64,000 nt of DNA from positions 772,132-836,131 of the forward strand of contig NZ_WOFO01000001.1 in NCBI RefSeq assembly GCF_010993705.1. The letters run 5' to 3'. Of this stretch, positions 42,677-52,483 are shown one piece after another. The notes below the pieces were generated by a model. It saw nothing but the letters and a program-made list of their open reading frames with translations. It searched no databases and was not told the DNA's origin. The DNA is from Cyclobacterium sp. SYSU L10401. Its GTDB lineage: Bacteria > Bacteroidota > Bacteroidia > Cytophagales > Cyclobacteriaceae. The position numbers were made by a program, and so were the translations under genes. Every line of letters starts with the position of its first letter. The first letter of the stretch is position 1.

Positions 42677-45600
42677 TTATGGATTGACAATCAGTCTTTG
42701 CTTGTCAACGATGTTCTGATCATCACTGATGCTTATCAGGTACATTCCCTGAGATAAATTGTCTACAGGTATGGTATATTGATTTGCTGCAGTTCTTATC
42801 CAGTCCAACTCAAACTGACCTACCAATTGACCACTCATATTGTGTATCAATATTCTGCCCTGTCCTATCTCTTGTCCCAGTTCAAGTACAGTCTTATCCT
42901 TTGCCGGATTGGGGAAAATCCGATTGTCATTGGCGAAAGGTTCTTCCAGATATAGGTCCATTTCCTTATACCCACGACCAATCATTTCCTTGTAGCCTCT
43001 GCCAAACATCTCCCGGTATCCTCTCAGGTTTGCCCCGGCAATTCCGCTTTTGGATCCTGAGCCGACTATGGCAATACCCGAAATGCTGGCCCTGTTCTCT
43101 TTAGCAATCATTTGCAGGTCCAAAACTCCATCCGTTACTTCAATATTTTCGAAGGCCAGTATGGTGGGAGCATTGCCATTTTCAACATAGATATCAAATT
43201 CCGCTTTTACCATTTTGTCCTCCAAAAGGATATCAAAGATCCTTCTTCCTACAGTTGCAGATGGACCGCTCAGTCCAAACCAAAGTTCATTATGCATGGT
43301 AAGAACGGTATAGGTTCCATTTGGAACAGGAATAGCATATTGAAGATTTTGACCATTCCTCTCTGTTTGAAAGAGCTTTTCCTGTGATGCCTGGCTGTTT
43401 TCGAAACGAGAGGAAGTTGAGGTATAATAGGACTTATTATTTTCTTCAGCAATGAAAACATCACCAGATATTGTCTCGTCGGATTTACCTCCTGTGTTCA
43501 GGTAGAAAACATGGTCTGTCCCTACATTTTCCTGTACCTGTCCAGATTCTTTGAAAATGGCAAGACCTGAAATGGATGCCTGGTTGGCGCTTGCCACCAT
43601 ATCCAGGTTCAATACCCCGTCTTTCACCTCAATCTTCTCGAAAGAGAGTATGGTTTGTTTGTTGTTACTCTCAACAAAAATATCAAAATCATCTTTCACC
43701 AGTTTGTCTTCAATGAATATGTCAAATACCCTGTTGCCTGCTTTTTCGGCCGGTCCACCATTTCCATAATGTAATTCATTGTGGTAGGTTTTTAGGGTGT
43801 AAACGCCATTTTCAACCGGGATACTGTATTTCAAGACCTCAGCATTTCGGGCATTCTGAAACAACTTGTCATCACTAGCACTGCTATTGGTATAGGTAGA
43901 AGAATTACTGAAATAACCCAGGTTATAGTCTGGAATAAAATCTTCTCCACCATAGCTTACGGTCCTGTAATATCCGGTTTTCAATCGCAATACGGGAACC
44001 AATTCATAAGCCTCTTCAACGGCATTTCCACTATCTGAAACGATGGACAAACCACTGATAGTGGCCCTGTTGGTAGAAGCATTCATGGCCAGGGCTAACT
44101 TTCCATCAGTCACTTGAACGTCCATAAATGTAAGTTCAAGCGGTTGGTTGCTGTTCTCTACATATAGATCCAGGTTTTCCTTGACGAGTTTTCCTTCAAG
44201 AAGGATGTCAAAAACTCTCCGTCCTTTAGTAGCAGAAGGACCTGCTTGCCCGAAGTACAATTCGTTGTGGTAAGTTTTGACGGTATATGTGCCATTCGGA
44301 ACGGGAATTTCCAGCGTAAATTGCTCACCGTTTCGTTCTGTTTGAAACAAAGGCTCCTGAAATTTGGTATTGGAATAGGTGTAAGTCTTACCTGAAAATA
44401 GGCTGCTTACTGCCTGCTCACCTTCAAAATCAGTTCCTCCAAATACGATTTCCTTTTGAGTGCCCAGATTTACAAATAGGCTGTAACCTTCGTTTATTTT
44501 ATCGGTTGGCGTATCTGATATTTCTTCATCAGAGGGTATGGTTTCGGCTGTATCTTCATTTTCAATAACCGATACCACCACCTCATCAGACAATCCCTTG
44601 CCATTTTCGTTATCTGTTGCCTGTAGGGAAAGCGTATAAGATCCTTCCTGGCTTGATGCCCAGGTGAATTCGAAAGGAGAAACTGCTGAAGAGGCAAAGG
44701 AGCTTCCATTAACCAAAAGGTCAACCTGGGAAATTTCTCCGTCCAGGTCAATAGCCGACCCTTTTACCACCAGGCTCTCACCGACTTTGATTTCACTATT
44801 TTCAAGGGGTTGTGTCAGCGTAATTACCGGTAAAACATTCTCCTTTTTCACCTCTATAGCGACACTGTCGGAAAAGACTGTTCTGCCGTAAATATCCAAC
44901 GCTTCAGCATAAATATAGTGAGAACCATAGGGGATATCTTTCCAGGTACATGCCAAAGGACTCTCCTCCTCTGCGGAAATCAATGTTTCACAGTAGTAAT
45001 AGTTGACTTTTTCTACCTCCATTTCCCTGCCTTCGTCTACATACAAAGTAATGGGAAGGTCGTCCCCTTCGATCATTCCGGAACCGTACTCAGGGATAAT
45101 TACCCTAGCTTCCTGTATGGGATCGGGTTGACTGACCGTTTCTTCGGAAGTTTTGATTAATAATATAGAGCGGAAAGGATCCAGTTCAACACTTCCTGAA
45201 TAGCTTTTGTTGTTCATGTCCACAAATTCTCCAGGTAAGCTGACAGATTTTTTTGAGTTCCCCTCGTTGTAAGCAAAGAATATTTTATCATCGGGATCAG
45301 TCAATTTTAAATCTGCTTCGTAAACGCTGAGGTTGTCTATTTGAAAATCAGCAGAACTTACATTTTCAAATTTGAACATTAACACTGTTTCTTCGGAGGT
45401 TTCAGCAGGGTTTAATAGTATTTCGTACTCATTTCTTTTCGAAGAGAATTCCACAGCATTGACAGAACTAATGGTTCTCCATGGAGAAAACTTTTCCCGT
45501 AAATAGGCCTTACCTGCAAAGTCTTTATTACCAATGCCACTAAATCGAATCAAATAATTGGTTCCCTTGACCACTTTTCCAACGCTCACATTGATTTCAA

Positions 45601-47611
45601 AGGTACCAGACCCGGTTACCCGCAGGGCGCCTCCATCAAGTTTGGAATTGCTTGCCCAATAGGTTTTTCCGTTTTTAACGGTCACATAATTGGCATCTTT
45701 ATCAAATCCTTCATTATGGTATTGGTTTTTGCCGATTACTCCGTTTACTTCGTAAGAAGGAATGCTTACCGGATGAATTTTGGATCCTGCATCCTTGCCG
45801 TAAAGGTTTTTCCAACCGTCTAAATCCAAGACTTTTGTAGTCTCATAACTCGTTCCCATGTTGTATTTATTGATGATCCGGTAATTGTCGGTCATCGGGC
45901 TGGCATACACATTATTGGAAAAATTACCCATTTGTCCCAGGTCATTTTTTATGGAACTCATGTTTAGGTTGTTTTGCCCACCATTTTGAGAGAAAAACAG
46001 GTTGTTTTCAATGGTGTTATTTCGAATATCGGCACCCATATGGTCATTTCGGAAAAACAACTGATAAGTACTGTTGTAAATGGTATTGTGGTGAATGTGG
46101 TTTTGCCGGGCATTGTGCAGGTAGATTCCTTTGCTTGAAATATTAGCGATGGTATTGTAGGCAACTTCCACTCCGGTGGTATTGTCGTCCAGGTAGATGC
46201 CTTCGGATTGGGGTTTAGCTAAAGCAGACCGGATATTTGTACCTTCTACTACGCCATGTCCATTCAGAATGATGTTGCCAATTACTTTTCGGTTGTAATA
46301 GGTCTGGTTGCTATTGCCGGTGTAAACATAGATGCCCCCACCGTCATTTTTAGTCTTATTGAAGTGATTGATAAAATTGTTTTTAACCGTGCTATTATTT
46401 CCACCAAAGCGAATACCTACATAGCCGGAATTGATGATTTTATTACCTTCAATAAGGTTATTGTCGTTTGGAGAGAAAATACCAAACCCATTCCCGTCTC
46501 CTGATTTTCCCATTCCGGGATATAATTGAATGTTGTTGATGCGGTTGTTCCGGATGATAGTATTGTCACAGGATTTCAATTCAATCCCTGAATTGTGAAT
46601 ATCTCTGATTTCATTTCCTTCCAGGCGCAGTTTGTAATTTCCTTCGCCATAAACACCGTTTTCTCCAACCATTTCCACTTTTGAATTTTTGATGGTTACA
46701 TTAGTACCTGTAGTGAGGTGAATGGCATTTGTATTGGCCCCTTTAAAATGTAAGTTTTCAATTACCACATTGTCTACCCGCTTTACCTGGGTTAACAGCA
46801 TGTCCAAAGCGGCTACCTCTACCGCATGTTTAGATGGGGAATCACTTCCGAAAAAAACCTTCAATTTGGCGCTTCCGGTATCAAAGAACCATTCTCCCAA
46901 TTGGTCCAGTGTACGGACATGGTTTTGGATAAAATAACCGAACTCTGCTTTGGGTTGATAGTTGGTTTCACTGTTAGAAGCGTATTTGATAGTGTTGCCT
47001 GAGTGAGAAGTGATTTTGTGCCGGTCAAGAATCCAGTATATTTTTCGAATGACCACTTCAGCTCCAGTCCAGTTGGGCCAGGAGCTCAATTCTTTGTCAG
47101 TAATGGAATTCCAAGCAGTAGACTCATAGGTAAGGTATCCTTTGTTGTCGCTGTCGGAGTTTGGAAATCTCCCCATTTCTTTGTCCTGATCATTAAATGA
47201 TACCAGTGTGAGTGGCTTGGATTTCAATTGGGAATGGCCTGCTTCATAAATCCCATTTCCGATGGATTTCCAATTGCTTAGCTTGACCAATCCTGTGATT
47301 ACCGGATTATCACCGTTTCCATAGGCACCTATGGTGATAGGGTTAGTCACGGTTCCTGAGTTGCTCATTATAATTGTACCAAAATAGGTTTCTCCTCGTC
47401 TGAACAAAATTTTGTCTCCAGGATTCAAGGAAGAAAAAACGGTATTCAGTTTTTGAATCGATTTCCAGGGAGTGTCCGGGTTTTGTGCCTGAGCAAAACT
47501 TCTGGAATCGTCTCCGCTGCCCTGAGAAAAATAATAATTGGCTCCATGGCTGAGGGCTGGAACCGCAAGGGTAGCCAGGACCAGTAGCAGAATTGAAAGT
47601 AGCTTTTTCAT
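42677..47611 (-). CDS. Secreted right-handed beta-helix protein with Ig-like, three malectin-like and T9SS domains
   Basis: 1644 residues from the ATG at 47611; the open frame runs back to 47770 but only this start gives a signal peptide (MKKLLSILLLVLATLAVPAL). In order: a beta-helix with many PbH1-type turns (clearest at about 275-520: IRNNRINNIQ, EGNKIINSGYVGIRFGG, GIYLHNARQNHIHHN), a jelly-roll-like part (about 640-820), two Ig-like domains (about 835-1025), three malectin-like repeats (about 1035-1190, 1205-1355, 1365-1525; each has a HNEL(Y/H/W)(F/Y)G motif), an 8-residue repeat G-Y-(R/K)-E-M (about 1530-1553), and a T9SS type A sorting domain (about 1560-1644). It is likely a cell-surface protein binding or cleaving polysaccharide; no catalytic site is identified. 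Confidence 0.85.
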   Translation of the reverse strand: MKKLLSILLLVLATLAVPALSHGANYYFSQGSGDDSRSFAQAQNPDTPWKSIQKLNTVFSSLNPGDKILFRRGETYFGTIIMSNSGTVTNPITIGAYGNGDNPVITGLVKLSNWKSIGNGIYEAGHSQLKSKPLTLVSFNDQDKEMGRFPNSDSDNKGYLTYESTAWNSITDKELSSWPNWTGAEVVIRKIYWILDRHKITSHSGNTIKYASNSETNYQPKAEFGYFIQNHVRTLDQLGEWFFDTGSAKLKVFFGSDSPSKHAVEVAALDMLLTQVKRVDNVVIENLHFKGANTNAIHLTTGTNVTIKNSKVEMVGENGVYGEGNYKLRLEGNEIRDIHNSGIELKSCDNTIIRNNRINNIQLYPGMGKSGDGNGFGIFSPNDNNLIEGNKIINSGYVGIRFGGNNSTVKNNFINHFNKTKNDGGGIYVYTGNSNQTYYNRKVIGNIILNGHGVVEGTNIRSALAKPQSEGIYLDDNTTGVEVAYNTIANISSKGIYLHNARQNHIHHNTIYNSTYQLFFRNDHMGADIRNNTIENNLFFSQNGGQNNLNMSSIKNDLGQMGNFSNNVYASPMTDNYRIINKYNMGTSYETTKVLDLDGWKNLYGKDAGSKIHPVSIPSYEVNGVIGKNQYHNEGFDKDANYVTVKNGKTYWASNSKLDGGALRVTGSGTFEINVSVGKVVKGTNYLIRFSGIGNKDFAGKAYLREKFSPWRTISSVNAVEFSSKRNEYEILLNPAETSEETVLMFKFENVSSADFQIDNLSVYEADLKLTDPDDKIFFAYNEGNSKKSVSLPGEFVDMNNKSYSGSVELDPFRSILLIKTSEETVSQPDPIQEARVIIPEYGSGMIEGDDLPITLYVDEGREMEVEKVNYYYCETLISAEEESPLACTWKDIPYGSHYIYAEALDIYGRTVFSDSVAIEVKKENVLPVITLTQPLENSEIKVGESLVVKGSAIDLDGEISQVDLLVNGSSFASSAVSPFEFTWASSQEGSYTLSLQATDNENGKGLSDEVVVSVIENEDTAETIPSDEEISDTPTDKINEGYSLFVNLGTQKEIVFGGTDFEGEQAVSSLFSGKTYTYSNTKFQEPLFQTERNGEQFTLEIPVPNGTYTVKTYHNELYFGQAGPSATKGRRVFDILLEGKLVKENLDLYVENSNQPLELTFMDVQVTDGKLALAMNASTNRATISGLSIVSDSGNAVEEAYELVPVLRLKTGYYRTVSYGGEDFIPDYNLGYFSNSSTYTNSSASDDKLFQNARNAEVLKYSIPVENGVYTLKTYHNELHYGNGGPAEKAGNRVFDIFIEDKLVKDDFDIFVESNNKQTILSFEKIEVKDGVLNLDMVASANQASISGLAIFKESGQVQENVGTDHVFYLNTGGKSDETISGDVFIAEENNKSYYTSTSSRFENSQASQEKLFQTERNGQNLQYAIPVPNGTYTVLTMHNELWFGLSGPSATVGRRIFDILLEDKMVKAEFDIYVENGNAPTILAFENIEVTDGVLDLQMIAKENRASISGIAIVGSGSKSGIAGANLRGYREMFGRGYKEMIGRGYKEMDLYLEEPFANDNRIFPNPAKDKTVLELGQEIGQGRILIHNMSGQLVGQFELDWIRTAANQYTIPVDNLSQGMYLISISDDQNIVDKQRLIVNP
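42952..43023 (-). repeat. Three tandem 24-base coding repeats (GYxEM)
   Basis: The protein reads GYREMFGR, GYKEMIGR, GYKEMDLY: three 8-residue units in a row, placed exactly between the third malectin-like domain and the T9SS sorting domain. The DNA units differ at several third positions, so the repeat is not brand new. Confidence 0.8.
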
Positions 47612-48057
47612 GGTATTGATATTTAAATGTTTTGAATCAGTTAGTATCTTTTGTGCTCTTGTCGTCTTGATATTTTTTGAGGGAATATTCATTTTGTTTA
47701 ATCTTTTCTGGTTTATGAAGTGCCAATTTGGTATTTCGCCATTTACAATTAAATTTTTTGAATTTCGCATATATCAAAATGATATTCTTTAAATGATTAC
47801 TATTTTGATAATTAAGGGTATAATATTTTAAAAACAAAATTTTATTTTTATTGAAGAGGGGTGAGGAGATATCAAAAAATTGGATAATATCGGTATGTGA
47901 TTTCAATAGTGTTTTTGGAATTATTTTTATTGCCGATAATCCTGAAATGAGGTTTTGAAAAAAAAATGTTTTTTTTTAAGATTTTTTTAAAAGCCGCATT
48001 ACAGAGGAAGGAATATGTGCAGAAGGAAGGTGAAGCTCGAAAAAATGGCTTCATTCT
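47612..48057. other. AT-rich upstream region of the large beta-helix gene
   Basis: 446 bases without a credible gene. Short ORFs here are low-complexity by-products of AT-rich DNA. The promoter of the beta-helix gene should lie here, but no full TTG-N-TAnnTTTG was found; long A/T runs around 47960-47990 make the region unusual. Confidence 0.35.
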
Positions 48058-48630
48058 TTGCTCGAGTGGCTTCGCAAAAAGATTTGGGGAATTCTAAGCA
48101 ACTTGATCCTGGGGACACAACAATGCTTCACACTTCGCCTTGATGGAGACAGCAACCGCAATGTCAGGAAAACGCTGGTTGTCTCCCGTGATGGCTTAAA
48201 TGCCCATATGAAGCATTTAAAGGCTTGCCAAAACAGCCTACAGGAGTTGTTGAAATTTGAAAACGGATCACTTGCGGGGCTTTTGCCCGCTCATACCACC
48301 ATCAGGTACCCCAGGTTCGATGAATTAATGGGGTAATTTGAAAAAGTAAATCATGCCTGCAACCATCACGGCTTTACCTTCCTGCATCATTACAGAGACT
48401 ATAGCCTTCAGATCAAGAAATTTTAAAGTTATACGCAGTTTATGGAACACTACAACCGTAAAAAATGTCATGATCACCGGGGTTCCATGAAGCTTGACCA
48501 TGAGCCCGGAAAGTAGCTTTTTCAATCAGTGGAGAGGACTTACCTGAAACCGCCCCTGAGGAAGCCTACCAGATGAAGGATTATCTCAGGGTCAGGGTTC
48601 AGAAAATGGGTCTGTGTTTGCGAGTCACCC
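48058..48630 (+). pseudogene. Decayed istA (IS21-family transposase) fragment
   Basis: Reading one frame from 48058 gives an IstA-like series interrupted by stops at about 48334 (taa), 48421 (taa) and 48508 (tag): VRKTLVVSRDGLNAHMKHLK (HTH), LLPAHTTIRYPRFDELMG, FEKVNHACNHHGFTFLHHYR, then YTQFMEHYNRKKCHDHRGSM and KLDHEPGK. This follows the IS21 order of R-Y, F-P-x-x-E-K-E-L, Y-T-Q-F-x-x-H and M-H-L-E-H-K-A-G-D motifs. After the last stop the frame shifts (GEDLPETAPEEAYQMK in another frame). The DDE catalytic core and istB are missing. It is dead and marks an old insertion between the two beta-helix genes. Confidence 0.75.
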
Positions 48631-48638
48631 AAAAGTTT

Positions 48639-49433
48639 TTATTGGTCAATACTTTTTAAAATAAAATCAACAATTGGTTTTGGGTCTTTTAAAGAATGTG
48701 GGTGATGTCCAACACCTTCTTTTCTGATAATTTCAATTGTTCCTCCAGCTTTTTTAAAATTCTCAGCCAGTAATCTAGTATTCTCTTCAAAAGGCACAAT
48801 GGTGTCAGCATCGCCATAAACGTGTAAAACTGGAATACCAGCTTTTGCAATACTTACACAATTATTTATTGGAATATCTTTAAATGTCTTGACTGAAATT
48901 GTGTCAAGATTGTATGCTTTTAAACAAAGTTTCCAATCCTCAGGACTTCCACTTCCACCATACATACCACCCGGCCAACTTTTTATATCACAAACAGGTG
49001 CGTCAGCATAAATACTAAAAACTTTATCCGTGTTTTTTGATGCCCAATTATACACAATTAATCCACCACGACTCATTCCTTCCAATACGACTTTTTGATT
49101 AAGTCCGTATTCTGAAGTGCAATGATCATAAAATTCATTCCATAACTCTACGGCTTCATTGTTTCCAAACAGATTGGTAACATCAACATAAACAAGGTGA
49201 AACCCTTTTTCCAGTAAAGCTTTGTCAACCTGTGGCTCATGTCCCCAGAACCTCGCTCTCCATATCCAATAATTATTTTGATTTTTTTCAGGTGGAAAAA
49301 CAATCTTTGCGTCACGACCATTAAATGAAAATTCTTTTATCTCATATTCTGCAAATACTATATCATCTCGACATGATGTTATTGCAATTAAAACTGTTAA
49401 CAAAACTAAAACTATACTATTTTTCTGATTCAT
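48639..49433 (-). CDS. Alpha/beta-hydrolase lipoprotein, probable glycan esterase
   Basis: 264 residues. The signal ends in a lipobox (IAITSC, Cys21). The fold is an alpha/beta hydrolase: nucleophile Ser121 in LEGMSRGG, acid Asp at 208-210 (VYGDADTIVPF), and His at 243-244 (GVGHHPHSL). No enzyme subtype was recognised beyond acyl-esterase-like; removing acetyl groups from the nearby polysaccharide is an idea from context only. The coding DNA is visibly richer in A and T than the flanking beta-helix genes, and the gene ends about 10 bases from the decayed IS21 element, so horizontal arrival is plausible. Confidence 0.78.
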   Translation of the reverse strand: MNQKNSIVLVLLTVLIAITSCRDDIVFAEYEIKEFSFNGRDAKIVFPPEKNQNNYWIWRARFWGHEPQVDKALLEKGFHLVYVDVTNLFGNNEAVELWNEFYDHCTSEYGLNQKVVLEGMSRGGLIVYNWASKNTDKVFSIYADAPVCDIKSWPGGMYGGSGSPEDWKLCLKAYNLDTISVKTFKDIPINNCVSIAKAGIPVLHVYGDADTIVPFEENTRLLAENFKKAGGTIEIIRKEGVGHHPHSLKDPKPIVDFILKSIDQ

Positions 49434-49915
49434 TCTGCGTCTTTTTTAATGAGTGGTAACAGTATTCAGCCCGGATACAGCGGGCACTTTGGGGTCCCTT
49501 TTTTCCTACTATCGATAATTTCTTTAAGTTTCCTTTAAATTAAATTTTTCCCGGAGAACTCGAACTTATGCCATGGTTTTTGTTTTTTATTTTTTAAAAT
49601 TAAATCTGACCATGAAATTATTCGTTTTTCCCAATTTTTCCCAATTCTTATAAATACATATTTCTAGTTAATAAGAATTCTGCTTTGATATTCGGTAAAA
49701 ATGTATCCTGCCGTTTTTTCCGGCTGATCTGTTGCAGGATGGGATGTTTAATTGGAAACCAAAACAGGATCAATCACTAAAGGGGAAAAATGGAATGTGG
49801 CGATTTGGATTGGACCATAATGGAGTTTTTTATCCCTTTTGGAAAATAATAAATCAATCCAACTTGATAGCAGTTTTAGAATCTGGTTCAGAACATGAAT
49901 AAAGTAACGTTTAGC
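49434..49915. other. 482-base gene-free stretch
   Basis: No ORF of interest and no promoter match. It contains short direct repeats of tttttcccaattttt type at about 49624-49650 and is otherwise featureless. It separates the hydrolase gene from the 3' end of the second beta-helix gene, both on the minus strand. Confidence 0.35.
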
Positions 49916-52354
49916 CTATTCTTTTATCAGAAAGATGCTTTGGTAAGGTGGCAGGTTAATTTTCCCGGAATGACTTTTACTGGCCAGGTCTTTATAGCTT
50001 CCTTCCAGGTCCAGCATGTCCTGACTGGATTTCGGATTGGTTACCAATAGAAAGTTGTCCGGTTCATCGGTTTTTTTCTTTGGAGGCAACAGATCAATTC
50101 TGATGTTATCAATTCTGATTTCATTTTTGGATTGAAAAATGTTAAGTATTAAAGAGGCATCACCATCTTCTCTGGGTTGTTGGATAAGGATTTGATTTTC
50201 GTTTCCATTTATATTCAGTGCAAAAGGTTTTCCGTGACATAATTTCTGATAGGCAGGCCCTCGCTGTCTCAGATAGGCTTCCATCATTACAGGTTCACCG
50301 CTGGATGCTGTCAGCGTCAATAAATAGATTTGTTCATGCCTGACAGGGCCAATGTCTAATTTTAAAGCTGACACTTCATTTTCCGCAGAAACCGAAACAT
50401 TTCCACCCTCCCCCCAGGTTAGGGTACAGTCTTTCACACAATTTAACCCCGAAGTATCCGTAGAAAAGTCGATATTTTTGATGGTTTTGGCTTCAGAAGT
50501 ATATGAATAGGGCTTATCAGGAGACCGGATGGTTTCCTCACTTTTGTTTTCCCAATTTGTTTTTTTCCTCCAACCCTCAAGGCTAAAATAAATTTCTTCT
50601 TTTGTGTCGGTATTTTGGATAGAAAAGGACGCTCCTGCTCCGCTTATATCTACATGTTTGTTTTGGTCTGAGACACCGATGAGTGTAAATTCAGGATTGG
50701 CCGATCTGACTCCCATACTCACCTGGTGAGGGTTCTTTTTTATTAAGGTATTTTCTGTGATTAAAACTCCTGCCAGGGGCTGTCCCAGTTGATCATCAGC
50801 CAGAAAGATCAGGAAGGATGCATCAAACACCAGATTGTTTCTTACGTTAATATTTTTTGCATTGTGCAGGTAAATGCCTCTATTGTTAATTTGGGAAACA
50901 GTATTGTCAGCTACAAGAATGTTTTCGGTATTGTCATCCAGGTAAATTCCTTCTGCTGGAGCTGGAAAATCAGTGCTATGTAGGGGAGTACCCTCTCTGG
51001 CCCCATTTCCGTTTTGAATAATATTACCAATAATTTTTCTGTTCGAATATTTTTTTCCGGCATTTCCTGTATAGGAATAGATTCCGCCTCCGTCACCCTT
51101 GACCAGACAGAAGCCATCGATGTAATTATTTTTCACTAGCGTATTGCTCCCCCGAAACCCAATCCCCACATACCCGGAGTTTTTGATGGTATTGTTTGTA
51201 ATTGTGTCGGCATCCGATATACTGAAAATACCGTACCCATTGTTATCACCACTTTGGCCCATTCCTGAGTAAATATGGGTGTTTTCAATGTGATTGTTCC
51301 TTATGCTTGCCTGATAGTTTCCCGACCTCAGGTATATGCCTGAATTTTGTGCGTTCAGGATTTTGGAATTTTCAATGCGAAAACGGTCCATGTTTTGAAC
51401 CATAATGGCATTTTCACCTGAATTTTCTATGGTTACCGCATCCAAATGAAAATCAGTCCCACCTCTTATAAGTAGTGCATCTTTATTGGCCCCTTCAAAA
51501 TGAATTCCTTTGATCAGAATATGTCTGGTATTGGTAAGGGTGGTAAGCAGGTGCTCCTCTATACTGACTTTAATCCTGAGCTCTTCGGGAGTTTGCTCTC
51601 CGGTACATAGGTATAGTCGGTTTTTTTGGACATCATGGTACCACTCACCCATTTGATCCAGTGTATTCAAATGGTTCTGAACAAAGAAGCCATAGCCCTT
51701 TTTTGGCGGATAGCCTGATGAGGGTAAAAAAGTAAGGGAATTATTCTGATGGGACAGGACCTTTTCCCTGTCTATGATCCAATGGTTTTTTCTGATGACC
51801 AATTCTGCTCCTGCCCATTGTCCCGATTCATTTAAGGTTTCATGGCTGATTTGGTTTTTTCCGGTGATTTCATCCGGTATCAAATACCCCATATTCTTTT
51901 CATCTCCATTAGGGAACCTACCCAGGGGCTGGGATAGTCCATTTAAGGTCAGTACATTGATTTGAGAACTGGTCTGAGGTACATGGGTGAAATAGATACC
52001 GGGTGCCGATTTCTCCCAGTTTTTGAGGGTAGAAAACCCGGAAATAACAGGAGGAGCTCCATCTCCATAGTGGCTAAAAACAATAGGTTTTTCTGAGGTG
52101 CCGGATTTTTTAAGGTTCAGGCTTCCATAAAAAACATCTCCGGACTTAAAGAGTACCGAATCCCCCGGATTCAATTGGGGAATATAATCATTCAATCTAT
52201 TTAAAGTTTGCCATGGGGTGTCGGGATGCTGCGCTTCCTTCAAAGTTCGTTCGTCATTTCCTGATGAAGCTGACAAATAATAGTTGGCAGAATAGCTGCG
52301 CTCACTATACCAAATTAGAAAAAACAGAAGAAAAAGTCTTGTTTTAGGCATCAT
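49916..52354 (-). CDS. Secreted right-handed beta-helix protein without T9SS domain
   Basis: 812 residues; a second ATG at residue 2 is equally good. Signal peptide MMPKTRLFLLFFLIWYSERSYS, then ANYYLSASSGNDERTLKEAQ HPDTPW matched closely by the N terminus of the 1644-residue protein (ANYYFSQGSGDDSR ... NPDTPW). Beta-helix turns are clear at about 270-530 (IENSKILNAQNSGIYLRSGN, NNTIKNSGYVGIGFRGSN, GIYLHNAKNINVRNN). The chain ends at SGKINLPPYQSIFLIKE, which matches the point SGSVELDPFRSILLIK where the longer paralogue goes on into its extra domains. Without a sorting domain it should stay in the periplasm or leave by another route. It is a candidate polysaccharide lyase or sugar-binding protein. 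Confidence 0.82.
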   Translation of the reverse strand: MMPKTRLFLLFFLIWYSERSYSANYYLSASSGNDERTLKEAQHPDTPWQTLNRLNDYIPQLNPGDSVLFKSGDVFYGSLNLKKSGTSEKPIVFSHYGDGAPPVISGFSTLKNWEKSAPGIYFTHVPQTSSQINVLTLNGLSQPLGRFPNGDEKNMGYLIPDEITGKNQISHETLNESGQWAGAELVIRKNHWIIDREKVLSHQNNSLTFLPSSGYPPKKGYGFFVQNHLNTLDQMGEWYHDVQKNRLYLCTGEQTPEELRIKVSIEEHLLTTLTNTRHILIKGIHFEGANKDALLIRGGTDFHLDAVTIENSGENAIMVQNMDRFRIENSKILNAQNSGIYLRSGNYQASIRNNHIENTHIYSGMGQSGDNNGYGIFSISDADTITNNTIKNSGYVGIGFRGSNTLVKNNYIDGFCLVKGDGGGIYSYTGNAGKKYSNRKIIGNIIQNGNGAREGTPLHSTDFPAPAEGIYLDDNTENILVADNTVSQINNRGIYLHNAKNINVRNNLVFDASFLIFLADDQLGQPLAGVLITENTLIKKNPHQVSMGVRSANPEFTLIGVSDQNKHVDISGAGASFSIQNTDTKEEIYFSLEGWRKKTNWENKSEETIRSPDKPYSYTSEAKTIKNIDFSTDTSGLNCVKDCTLTWGEGGNVSVSAENEVSALKLDIGPVRHEQIYLLTLTASSGEPVMMEAYLRQRGPAYQKLCHGKPFALNINGNENQILIQQPREDGDASLILNIFQSKNEIRIDNIRIDLLPPKKKTDEPDNFLLVTNPKSSQDMLDLEGSYKDLASKSHSGKINLPPYQSIFLIKE

Positions 52355-52483
52355 GTATACATTGATATCAGCTCATTCGAAATTAAGTTCAATCAGTAAA
52401 TGTGATTAGAGATAAGAACGGTATTGACAGCTGTAGGTTAGTCTTTTAGGGAATTGTTGAAATCTTATTCGCCAAAATTCCGC

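Noticed and set aside
47612-47770. 53-residue N-terminal extension of the large beta-helix protein
   Set aside because: It is polar, AT-driven and would bury the signal peptide; the start at 47611 is better.
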